Shown one piece after another: positions 56,937 to 64,000 of a stretch of 64,000 bases of DNA (positions are counted from its first letter, which is position 1; each line of letters opens with the position of its first letter). The stretch covers positions 248,001 through 312,000 of the forward strand of contig NZ_LMSI01000022.1 of the NCBI RefSeq assembly GCF_001428075.1. The letters are read 5' to 3'. The notes beneath the pieces are model-generated. The model was given only the letters and a program-made list of their open reading frames with translations. It did no database searches and was not told where the DNA came from. The DNA is from Arthrobacter sp. Soil764 (GTDB lineage Bacteria > Actinomycetota > Actinomycetes > Actinomycetales > Micrococcaceae). Made by a program: the position numbers and the translations under genes.

Positions 56937-58607
56937 CTAGTGCGTCAGGCTCCTGCTGCCTTCTGCCGCTTCAACAGCCTCGTGGCCGTGGCCATGTGCT
57001 GCCTCAAGCTCAGCAGGCGTAGCGGGAGCTACGCGGTCCTCAAAGAACCAGCGGGAGAGGAACGCGCGGCGCTTTTCCTTGCGGGTGACGACACCGTGCT
57101 CGTTGGGTACGGCCGGGAGGACCTGGGGCGACTCAAAGCCAACCAGCTTGTAGCGCTTGTACTCGTCAAGTGGAGCGTGCACCTCGATGAACTCGCCATG
57201 CGGGAGCCGCACGATGCGGCCCGTCTCACGGCCGTGAAGGGCAATTTCACGGTCCTTGCGCTGCAGCGCAAGGGCGACGCGCTTGGTCACGACGAACGCG
57301 ATGACCGGGCCGATGAAGAACAGTGCGCGCAGCCAGTAGGTGACGTCATTCAGCGACACACCAAAGTGTGTTGCGATGAGGTCGGAACCGGCAGCGGCCC
57401 ACATGACGCAGTACCAGACGAAGCCTGCCATGCCGATGGCGGTACGGGTGGGGGCGTTCCGGGGACGGTCCAGGACGTGGTGTTCACGGTCGTCCTTGGT
57501 GACCCAGCGCTCGATCCACGGGTACATGAACATGACGGTGAACAGGATTCCGGCCGGTACCAGGGCCGGCAGCAGGACGTTGAACGTGAAGACGTGTCCG
57601 AAGAACACCTGCTCAACGTGCCAGTCGCCGAAAGTACCCGGCATCAGACGCAGCGCGCCGTCAACAAAGCCGATGTACCAGTCAGGCTGGGTGCCTGCGG
57701 ACACGGGGGAGGGGTCGTACGGGCCGTAGTTCCAGATCGGGTTGATGGTGAAGAATGCCGCCATCAAAGCGATCACACCGAACACGATGAAGAAGAATCC
57801 GCCGGCCTTGGCTGCGTAAACAGGACCGAGGGGGTAACCGACCACATTGTTGTCGTTGCGGCCGGGGCCGGGGTACTGGGTGTGCTTGTGGACGACAACC
57901 ATGAACAGGTGCACCACGATCATCAGCAGGATCAGCGCCGGCACCAGCAGGATGTGCAGCATGTAGAGGCGGCTGATGATGGCCGTACCGGGGAACTCGC
58001 CACCGAACAGGAAGAACGAGATGTAGGTTCCGATAACCGGGATGGACTTGATGACGCCGTCGATGATGCGCAGGCCGTTACCGGACAGCAGGTCGTCGGG
58101 GAGCGAGTAGCCTGTGAAGCCGGCAGCCATGGCCAGGATGAGCAGGACACCGCCCACAACCCAGTTCATCTCACGCGGACGCCGGAATGCACCGGTGAAG
58201 AACACCCTCAGCATGTGGACAGCGATCGATGCCACGAACAGCAGTGCTGCCCAGTGGTGCACCTGGCGCATGAAAAGTCCGCCGCGGATGTCGAAGGAGA
58301 TGTTCAGCGATGAGCTGTACGCCACCGACATCTCCACGCCCTTCAAGGGGACGTAGCCGCCATCGTAGTGGGTCTCCGCCATTGAAGGATCGAAGAAGAA
58401 GGTCAGGAAGGTTCCCGACAGAAGCAGGATGACGAAGGAGTACAGCGCCACTTCACCGAACATGAACGACCAGTGGTCCGGGAAGACCTTTCGGCCGAAC
58501 TCGCGGAGGATCCCGGAGCCGCCGACGCGTGCGTCGACGAAGTCGGTGATCCGTCCTGTCTTGGTTTTGGCGACGAAAGCCGGCTCAGCTGTTGATGCTG
58601 CGCTCAT
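56937..58607 (-). CDS. qcrB: Cytochrome bc1 complex cytochrome b subunit
   Basis: QcrB holds the two b-type hemes and quinone sites of the bcc complex. The protein of about 556 residues starts at ATG 58607 (MSAASTAEPAF). The heme histidines lie in HHWAALLFVASIAVHMLRVFFTGAFRRPREMNW and in the later VVHLFMVVVHKHTQ helix. It has a long actinobacterial C-terminal extension. The start lies 23 bases before the end of qcrA; an upstream GTG at 58616 is possible. It is the last gene of ctaE-qcrC-qcrA-qcrB. Confidence 0.96.
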   Translation of the reverse strand: MSAASTAEPAFVAKTKTGRITDFVDARVGGSGILREFGRKVFPDHWSFMFGEVALYSFVILLLSGTFLTFFFDPSMAETHYDGGYVPLKGVEMSVAYSSSLNISFDIRGGLFMRQVHHWAALLFVASIAVHMLRVFFTGAFRRPREMNWVVGGVLLILAMAAGFTGYSLPDDLLSGNGLRIIDGVIKSIPVIGTYISFFLFGGEFPGTAIISRLYMLHILLVPALILLMIVVHLFMVVVHKHTQYPGPGRNDNNVVGYPLGPVYAAKAGGFFFIVFGVIALMAAFFTINPIWNYGPYDPSPVSAGTQPDWYIGFVDGALRLMPGTFGDWHVEQVFFGHVFTFNVLLPALVPAGILFTVMFMYPWIERWVTKDDREHHVLDRPRNAPTRTAIGMAGFVWYCVMWAAAGSDLIATHFGVSLNDVTYWLRALFFIGPVIAFVVTKRVALALQRKDREIALHGRETGRIVRLPHGEFIEVHAPLDEYKRYKLVGFESPQVLPAVPNEHGVVTRKEKRRAFLSRWFFEDRVAPATPAELEAAHGHGHEAVEAAEGSRSLTH

Positions 58608-59655
58608 GCGAATCACGCTCCCAGTAACTTGGTCCTACGGGTTCATGGAAGTCGCTGGTAGCGACCAGGTAGCCCTCGTCGTCAACTGCGATGGGCAGCT
58701 GGGGGAGAGGACGGCTGGCGGGGCCGAAGATCACCTTGCACTCTTGAGTGAGGTCAAAGGTGGACTGGTGGCACGGGCACAGCAGGTGGTGCGTCTGCTG
58801 CTCGTACAAAGCAACGGGGCAACCAACGTGGGTGCAGATCTTCGAGTAGGCAACGATGCCGTTGTAGCCCCACTCTTCGCGGCCCGCGGACGGGTTCAGC
58901 GAGGCGGGATCAAGGCGCATGAGCAGCACAACGGACTTTGCCTTTTCGTTGAGCTTGCCTTCCTCGAGTTCGTTCAGGCCTTCCGGGATGACGTGGAAGG
59001 CAGAACCGATGGTGACGTCCGAGGCCTTGATGGGGGTTCCGTCAGGGTCACGGGTCAGGCGCTTGCGCTTTCCGTCCTGGGGCGCCCACATGGTGTGTGC
59101 GAGCTTGTCGTCCGGACGGGGTCCGAGGTCACCAAAGATGGCGACGGCGGGAAGCGGGGCAAGCGCCACAGCACCGAGCAGGGTGTTGCGGATCAGCGGC
59201 CGGCGCTTGATGCCGGTCTCTTCCACGATGTCATCGACGATGCGGACAGCGGCCTGGCGGTCCTCTTCGTAGCGGATCGCGTGGCGTTCTTCGGAGACTT
59301 CGTGGTCGGGCATCAGGGCCTTGGCCCAGTGCACGATGCCGGTACCGATACCCAGCATGGCGAAGGCAGTGCCTACGCCGAGCAGGGCGTTCTGGAGCCG
59401 GATGGTGGCGATGCTGGAGTCATCACCCAGATCAATGGCGAAGTACGCCACCAGGAAGATCAGGGTTCCAACAACAGAAATGCCAAATAGTAAGGCGACC
59501 TGCCGTTCTGCCCGCTTTGCGGCCTTCGGGTCCGTGTCAGCCAGGCGCAAACGATGCGGGGGAATTCCAGGATCCTGGAACTTCTCCACCTCATTCTGAC
59601 CAGCCGTAGCTACGGTGCCCGAGTGGTTCGGACTGCCGTCACTATGGTTGCCCAT
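58585..59655 (-). CDS. qcrA: Cytochrome bc1 complex Rieske iron-sulfur subunit
   Basis: QcrA moves electrons from quinol to the c-type cytochrome. The protein of about 356 residues has three membrane helices in the N-terminal half (about 55-135 and 175-200), as in actinobacteria. The Rieske cluster residues are in CTHVGC and CPCHQS. The ATG at 59655 has an AGG-rich stretch upstream; an ATG at 59667 is the alternative. Confidence 0.95.
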   Translation of the reverse strand: MGNHSDGSPNHSGTVATAGQNEVEKFQDPGIPPHRLRLADTDPKAAKRAERQVALLFGISVVGTLIFLVAYFAIDLGDDSSIATIRLQNALLGVGTAFAMLGIGTGIVHWAKALMPDHEVSEERHAIRYEEDRQAAVRIVDDIVEETGIKRRPLIRNTLLGAVALAPLPAVAIFGDLGPRPDDKLAHTMWAPQDGKRKRLTRDPDGTPIKASDVTIGSAFHVIPEGLNELEEGKLNEKAKSVVLLMRLDPASLNPSAGREEWGYNGIVAYSKICTHVGCPVALYEQQTHHLLCPCHQSTFDLTQECKVIFGPASRPLPQLPIAVDDEGYLVATSDFHEPVGPSYWERDSHERSINS

Positions 59656-59754
59656 AATTCGCCTCATCCTTCTCTCGTCCCGGCGTTTGCCGGGTTAGTT
59701 TCTAATTTCAAGCTGCTGACTGGGCAGCAGAAGTTGTGTGTTTCCCGCGGGAAG

Positions 59755-60543
59755 TCAGGACGTCCTGGAGGTCAGCCAGATGGTGAAGGCGATGATGACG
59801 CCCAGGCCGGCAACCCATACGAACAGGCCTTCAGCAACGGGGCCGAGGGAGCCGAGGTCGGCACCGCCAGGAGAACCGGTGGTTTCGATCTGCTTCAGGA
59901 AGGTGATGATGTCCTTCTTGCCCTCGGGGGTGATGTTGGCGTCGTTGAACACGGGCATGTTCTGCGGGCCCGTGGCCATGGCCTCGTAGATGTGCTTGCC
60001 GGATACGTCAGCCAGGGCCGGTGCGAACTTGCCCCGGGTCAGTGCGCCACCGGCAGCGGCGGCGTTGTGGCACATGGCGCAGTTGGTCCGGAACAGCTCG
60101 CCACCGGCAGCAGCGTCGCCGCCACCGTTTGTCAGGTCCTCTTCAGGAATCGCCGGGCCCGCTCCAAGGGAAGCGACGTAGGCTGCAAGCTGATGGGTCT
60201 GTTCATCGTTAAACTGGACCGGCTTCTTCAGGGCCTGGGGGCCGTTCATCTGCATCGGCATGCGGCCGGTGCCCACCTGGAAGTCGACAGCAGCGGCACC
60301 GACACCAACCAACGAGGGGCCGTCCTTGGACCCACTGGCACCCATGCCGTGGCAGGTGGCGCAGTTGGCCGCGAAGAGCTTGCCGCCCTCTTCCGCGTCA
60401 TTAGCGCTGAACGTGGTGGTGGAAGCTTTGGCCTCGTTGACGGTGGTTGCCACGGCGTACAGCCCACCAGTGAGGAGGAGCCCCATCAGAAGCAGCGCTA
60501 TGGCTGCAAGTGGGTGACGCCGCTTTTGTGAGAGTGCCTTCAC
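59755..60543 (-). CDS. qcrC: Cytochrome bc1 complex diheme cytochrome c subunit
   Basis: QcrC replaces soluble cytochrome c in the actinobacterial supercomplex. The 262-residue protein has an N-terminal membrane helix, two heme c motifs CATCH and CAMCH in separate domains, and a C-terminal membrane helix (LFVWVAGLGVIIAFTIWL). It follows ctaE by 86 bases in the same direction. Confidence 0.96.
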   Translation of the reverse strand: MKALSQKRRHPLAAIALLLMGLLLTGGLYAVATTVNEAKASTTTFSANDAEEGGKLFAANCATCHGMGASGSKDGPSLVGVGAAAVDFQVGTGRMPMQMNGPQALKKPVQFNDEQTHQLAAYVASLGAGPAIPEEDLTNGGGDAAAGGELFRTNCAMCHNAAAAGGALTRGKFAPALADVSGKHIYEAMATGPQNMPVFNDANITPEGKKDIITFLKQIETTGSPGGADLGSLGPVAEGLFVWVAGLGVIIAFTIWLTSRTS

Positions 60544-60629
60544 GTGGTGGTTCCTTTATTCGATCCTGCGCCGGCTCCGGGAGCCGCTACCTGAAATTCT
60601 GCCTCTTGTAGAAAAAGAATCAAAGCTGG

Positions 60630-61268
60630 CTACTTGAGTACGTAGATGACCAGGAAGAGGCCGATCCACACGACGTCAACGAAGTGCCAGTAGTAAGAGG
60701 TGACGATCGCGGACGTTGCTTCAAAGTGTCCGAACTTCTTCGCCGCAAAGGACCGGCCCATGATGAGCAGGAAGGCGATCAGGCCGCCGATGACGTGGAG
60801 GCCGTGGAAGCCGGTGGTCATGTAGAAGGCAGAGCCGTAGGCGTTGGAGGAGAGCGAGACATGCTCGGAAACCAGCATCGCGTATTCGGTGGTCTGGCCG
60901 GCAACGAAGAACGCACCCATGATGAACGTCAGGGTGAACCATTCGTTCATTCCCCAACGGGCGAACGAAAGGGCACCCCCGGTACGCCGGGGCTGCAGGC
61001 GTTCTGCAGCGAAGACGCCCATCTGGCAAGTAAAGGAACTGGCCACAAGGACGATCGTGTTGACGAGCGCAAAGGGGAAGTTGAGCTTGGCTGTCTCTTC
61101 GGCCCACATCTCACCACTCGTGGAGCGGAGCGTGAAGTACATGGCGAAAAGACCGGCGAAGAACATCAACTCGCTGGACAGCCACACAACGGTTCCGACA
61201 GAAACCATGTTGGGGCGGTTCAGCGTGGGGTGCGCCGGGGTACTGGGGGCATGGGTCGCAGATGTCAC
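60630..61268 (-). CDS. ctaE: Cytochrome c oxidase subunit III
   Basis: Subunit III stabilises the oxidase. The protein of 213 residues begins at GTG 61268 ([26 protein letters not shown]) and has [53 protein letters not shown] and [15 protein letters not shown], all typical. The GTG stands 6 bases after CATAAT and has no SD site, so it is probably leaderless. It opens ctaE-qcrC-qcrA-qcrB; the other oxidase genes are about 5 kb away. Confidence 0.95.
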   Translation of the reverse strand: MTSATHAPSTPAHPTLNRPNMVSVGTVVWLSSELMFFAGLFAMYFTLRSTSGEMWAEETAKLNFPFALVNTIVLVASSFTCQMGVFAAERLQPRRTGGALSFARWGMNEWFTLTFIMGAFFVAGQTTEYAMLVSEHVSLSSNAYGSAFYMTTGFHGLHVIGGLIAFLLIMGRSFAAKKFGHFEATSAIVTSYYWHFVDVVWIGLFLVIYVLK

Positions 61269-61270
61269 AT

Positions 61271-61283
61271 AGACATTATGTCT
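61271..61283. repeat. Inverted repeat AGACAT-T-ATGTCT over the ctaE -10
   Basis: Perfect six-base arms with one-base spacer cover the -10 element of ctaE. A regulator bound here would repress the ctaE-qcrCAB operon. Chance is not excluded. Confidence 0.45.
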
Positions 61284-61304
61284 GTAAAAGTCCGTGCTGC
61301 CCAA
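61275..61304 (-). promoter_or_regulatory. Promoter of ctaE (leaderless)
   Basis: On the minus strand TTGGGC (61299-61304) and CATAAT (61275-61280) are 18 bases apart, with the GTG start 6 bases after the -10. The -10 lies within the inverted repeat AGACATTATGTCT (61271-61283). Confidence 0.55.
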
Positions 61305-61379
61305 CGCAAACCGCCTTTTCGGAGGACTTTTTCTACAAAGACGCGAAATTGCCCGGAAAAGTTCCGGCAGCCGTTCACA

Positions 61380-61410
61380 TTGGTCAGCCCCTGCCATCGG
61401 TCGATAGCAT
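61380..61410 (+). promoter_or_regulatory. Candidate leaderless promoter of trpD
   Basis: TTGGTC (61380-61385) and TAGCAT (61405-61410), spacer 19, with the GTG start at 61417, 6 bases after the -10. Confidence 0.4.
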
Positions 61411-61416
61411 CAGCAG

Positions 61417-62472
61417 GTGACTTCACAGGCAACTGCAGCGTCCGGCAACACCTGGCCCCGGCTGATTTCGGCACTGATTAGAGGCAATGACCTCACGGCG
61501 GAGAACACGTCCTGGGCCATGGATACCATCATGTCCGGCGAAGCCACGCCCGCCCAGATCGCCGGATTCCTGGTGGCCCTCAGCGCCAAGGGTGAAACCG
61601 TGGATGAGCTTTCCGGCCTGGTCGAGGCAATGCTTGCCCATGCCAATCCGGTGGAAATTTCCGGGGAGAAACTGGACATCGTCGGCACCGGAGGTGATCA
61701 ACTTAACACCGTCAATATCTCCACCATGGCCGCCCTTGTCGCTGCCGGCGCCGGCGCGAAGGTGGTGAAGCACGGCAACCGGGCCGCGTCGTCGTCGTCC
61801 GGGTCCGCGGACGTGCTCGAATCGCTGGGCGTCCGTCTTGACTTGTCCATAGGCCAGGTGGCCCGGAACGCCGAACAGGCGGGCATCACGTTCTGCTTTG
61901 CTCAGGTGTTCCACCCGTCATTCCGCCACACCGCTGTGCCCCGCCGCGAACTGGCCATCCCCACGGCATTCAATTTCCTGGGTCCGCTCACCAACCCTGC
62001 CAACGTGCAGGCGTCTGCCGTGGGCGTCGCCAATGCGCGGATGGCACCGCTGGTCGCAGGAGTCCTGGCGCGGCGGGGGAGCAGGGGACTGGTCTTCCGT
62101 GGCAATGACGGCCTGGATGAACTGACTACTACGGGTCCTTCCACCGTTTGGGAGATCCGTGACGGTGCCGTTAATGAGTTGCTGTTCTCCCCGCAGGACC
62201 TTGGCATCAGCCTGGCTACGGTCGAACAGCTTCGCGGTGGTGATGCAGCGGCGAACGCAGGCGTGGTCCGTGACGTGCTGGCCGGCAAGGAGGGCCCGGC
62301 CCGCGACGCAGTCCTGGTTAATGCAGCGGCCGGTCTGGTTGCCTTCGATCTTGAAGCAGAGGGCCCGTTCCTGGCGCGGATGCAAAGGGCCTTCGCGCGG
62401 GCGGCCCAATCAATCGACTCCGGTGCCGCCGCCGCCGTCCTGGACCGTTGGGTCTCCCTGTCCCGCGCCTGA
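61417..62472 (+). CDS. trpD: Anthranilate phosphoribosyltransferase
   Basis: TrpD joins anthranilate and PRPP in tryptophan synthesis. The 351-residue protein has [39 protein letters not shown], the PRPP-binding GTGGD motif and the conserved [18 protein letters not shown] block, then [11 protein letters not shown]. No other trp gene is nearby, so trpD stands alone, divergent from ctaE. The GTG has only a too-close purine run upstream and may be leaderless. Confidence 0.95.
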   Translation: MTSQATAASGNTWPRLISALIRGNDLTAENTSWAMDTIMSGEATPAQIAGFLVALSAKGETVDELSGLVEAMLAHANPVEISGEKLDIVGTGGDQLNTVNISTMAALVAAGAGAKVVKHGNRAASSSSGSADVLESLGVRLDLSIGQVARNAEQAGITFCFAQVFHPSFRHTAVPRRELAIPTAFNFLGPLTNPANVQASAVGVANARMAPLVAGVLARRGSRGLVFRGNDGLDELTTTGPSTVWEIRDGAVNELLFSPQDLGISLATVEQLRGGDAAANAGVVRDVLAGKEGPARDAVLVNAAAGLVAFDLEAEGPFLARMQRAFARAAQSIDSGAAAAVLDRWVSLSRA

Positions 62473-62485
62473 GGCCGGGCGCGAG

Positions 62486-62767
62486 TTACTGCTCGAAACC
62501 CAGGGAAAAGGCTGCGTCCAGGTCGTGCTGTGAGTATGCGCGGAATGCGATGTGGGTGGTTGTGTGGACGACGGCGGGAACTTTGGAGAGCCGGTCTGCG
62601 ATGACGTCCGCCAGGTCCTCGTGCCGGTGTACCCGCGCAACCGCAATCAAATCCCACTCTCCGGTGACGGAGTAGACCTCGCTGATGCCTTCGATGGCGG
62701 AGATTTCCTCCGCGGTCTCGGGTATGCGGGCGGCGTCAGTCTTGATCAGAACAAATGCGGTAACCAC
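62486..62767 (-). CDS. Stand-alone RAM-domain protein (Lrp/AsnC ligand-binding family)
   Basis: The 93-residue protein (MVTAFVLIKTDAARIPETAE, then VYSVTGEWDLIAVARV) is the C-terminal RAM domain of Lrp/AsnC regulators without a DNA-binding domain. Such proteins form oligomers and bind amino acids. Its place next to trpD hints at amino-acid sensing; that is inference. The stop lies 13 bases from the convergent trpD stop, without an obvious terminator. Confidence 0.85.
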   Translation of the reverse strand: MVTAFVLIKTDAARIPETAEEISAIEGISEVYSVTGEWDLIAVARVHRHEDLADVIADRLSKVPAVVHTTTHIAFRAYSQHDLDAAFSLGFEQ

Positions 62768-62881
62768 GTTTGTACCCCTTCAATCAGTTCCGCCGCAGCA
62801 TGGCACGGCAGGTTTGTCTCTCCTGCCAGCCTATTACACAGGGGTCCCTTTCCCGGCAGCCGCCTGCCCGTTGGCCCTCCG

Positions 62882-63283
62882 TTACCGGCTGCGGAGCCGG
62901 ACGGCGACGGCCAGCAGGAGCCGGTAGCCCACGAGGAAAACGGCCAGGGCCAGTGTGGCCACGATGACGAAGGGAAGGACTACCGTCTGCGCGGTAAGTG
63001 CCCGGAGGAGCATGCCGACGATCAGGCTGCCAAGCCATACGGGAACTCCGGCATGGAGGACCGACAAGGGCCAGCGCCAGGCCCGGGAAGCGGCCCACCC
63101 CGCTGCTGCCCCTGCAAGGAAGGGCCAGGCAGTCAGCAGCACACCCAGGATGGGCTCCTCGCGGTGATGCGCGTCGCGGCCTATTGCGGCGAAGGCGAGA
63201 ATCAGCACAGCATCGGCCACTGCGGCTGCCAGCACCGTCTTTCCGGAAGCCGTTGCCGCCGCCTTCGTTTTCAAGGAACTCAT
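62882..63283 (-). CDS. DUF3054 family membrane protein
   Basis: The 133-residue protein starts at ATG 63283 (MSSLKTKAAATASGK) and has four membrane segments with VADAVLILAFAAIGRDAHHRE and LTAWPFLAGAAAGW, the DUF3054 pattern. The function is unknown. An upstream start at 63427 would add an unlikely basic segment. Confidence 0.8.
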   Translation of the reverse strand: MSSLKTKAAATASGKTVLAAAVADAVLILAFAAIGRDAHHREEPILGVLLTAWPFLAGAAAGWAASRAWRWPLSVLHAGVPVWLGSLIVGMLLRALTAQTVVLPFVIVATLALAVFLVGYRLLLAVAVRLRSR

Positions 63284-63506
63284 GGTTTCGAGCTTAGCCG
63301 CCCGGGGACTTGGCCTGGCGCGGCTCAATAGGTACAAGGTGTGGGGGAGTGGTCGTCCTGGTCCTAAGGAGTCCGTGCTGCGATGCTTTGATGAGGTGAA
63401 CGATGGAATGGGCAGGAGCTGTTTCACAGGACTTCCCCGTGGCGGTTACATAGGCAGTAGGGTCTCAGCAGGAAGCTGGGGTCAGCCCAGCCATATAGGA
63501 GGCGCA

Positions 63507-63656
63507 GTGAACAAGGCCTTGTGGATTTGCAGCCTGCTTGGTGCTGCCTTGGGGATCAGCTTGGGGCTCGCACTGTTCCATACGCCGTTTTGGGGCCTCG
63601 CGCTGGGACTTGGCATCGGTGCCGTGGTCGGGGCGTCAATGCAGCGGCGCCACTAG
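63507..63656 (+). CDS. Small Gly-rich membrane protein
   Basis: A 49-residue ORF (VNKALWICSLLGAALGISLG, then LALFHTPFWGLALGLGIGAVVGASMQRRH) with two membrane segments and Gly repeats of glycine-zipper type. The GTG is preceded by AGGAGG 5 bases upstream, which decides the start. I recognise no named family. The 223 bases upstream hold no other gene. Confidence 0.65.
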   Translation: MNKALWICSLLGAALGISLGLALFHTPFWGLALGLGIGAVVGASMQRRH

Positions 63657-63731
63657 CCGGAAGCTGGGCTGAATAGCCAAAGCAGGGGCGCTGATATGTA
63701 CTACTGGTAACGGTGCATATTCGATTCGGAA

Positions 63732-64000
63732 CTATTCAGCGTCGGTCGACGGAAAGCGCTCCGGATGCTTAGGATCCCGTCCTTTTACGCGCCAGTATTC
63801 GTCCCGCTGCCATAGCGAGAATCTGGTGACTTGGACGCAGAATACGACGGCGGCGATGCCGAAGAGAATGCTCCGAGTCCAGAACCACGGCTCCGAATCG
63901 ACACCAACGAGACTTAGGACGGTGGAGATCAGCATGATGATCGTTACTGGAAGGAACCAGCGGAGGATGCGTTGAAGCCTCCGCTGCAGTTCTTCCTTTG
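63732..64000 (-). CDS. Hypothetical two-helix membrane protein (5' end beyond window)
   Basis: The frame is open to the window edge, so the N-terminus is missing. The visible part (about 88 residues) has a basic start (ELQRRLQRILRWF), two membrane segments (about 21-45 and 50-70 of the visible part) and a C-terminal tail RDEYWRVKGRDPKHPERF. I do not recognise a family. An internal ATG at 63935 is possible, but hydrophobic residues continue upstream of it. Confidence 0.6.
   Translation of the reverse strand, partial: KEELQRRLQRILRWFLPVTIIMLISTVLSLVGVDSEPWFWTRSILFGIAAVVFCVQVTRFSLWQRDEYWRVKGRDPKHPERFPSTDAE

Overview
The window is high-GC chromosomal DNA, densely coded with many GTG and TTG starts. 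Gene content and order point to an actinobacterium of the Arthrobacter/Pseudarthrobacter group (Micrococcaceae): mihF next to gmk-rpoZ-coaBC-metK-priA, an actinobacterial PriA without helicase motifs, lepA-hemW-DUF3097-hrcA-dnaJ-rsmE-phoH-ybeY-era-recO-uppS, and a cytochrome bc1/aa3 cluster of the actinobacterial supercomplex type. The species cannot be named from the sequence alone. No rRNA, tRNA, insertion sequence, prophage or CRISPR array was seen.

Layout. 1-8040: end of carB, then pyrF, mihF, gmk, rpoZ, coaBC, metK and priA on the plus strand (pyrimidine and purine nucleotides, nucleoid, RNA polymerase, CoA, SAM, replication restart). 8070-11935: a probable minus-strand operon of a SorC-type regulator, an aldo/keto reductase, an alpha/beta hydrolase and a glycosyltransferase. 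Divergent from it is the glycerol set glpD-glpF-glpK (12062-16276), followed by a convergent FAD oxidoreductase with a C-terminal Rieske domain. 18043-25891: leuS behind a Leu-codon leader peptide and terminator, then a DegV protein, comEA, comEC and holA. 25980-41656: rpsT, a PemK-like protein, lepA, hemW, DUF4870 and DUF3097 proteins, hrcA with a CIRCE operator, dnaJ, rsmE, a GerMN lipoprotein, phoH, ybeY, a CBS-domain membrane protein, era and an LCP cell-wall ligase. 41744-51726: an M13 peptidase, leuA behind its own Leu leader, recO, uppS, an S33-type hydrolase, pyrD, a DUF3043 protein and an M20 peptidase.

51911-61268 is the respiratory block. It holds an ErpA-type Fe-S carrier and ctaC-ctaD-ctaF on the plus strand, and ctaE-qcrC-qcrA-qcrB on the minus strand. 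Between the two halves lies a divergent pair, an HPr-like phosphocarrier and a DasR-like GntR regulator, with a near-consensus dre operator between them. The window ends with trpD, a stand-alone RAM-domain protein, a DUF3054 protein, a 49-residue membrane protein and a partial membrane protein.

Most genes are ordinary housekeeping genes. The signals most worth a second look are regulatory: two related leucine leader peptides on leuS and leuA, the DasR-type operator in the middle of the respiratory cluster, the palindrome between the SorC regulator and glpD, and a set of leaderless promoters with the same geometry. One gene, glpF, looks frameshifted right at its start codon.
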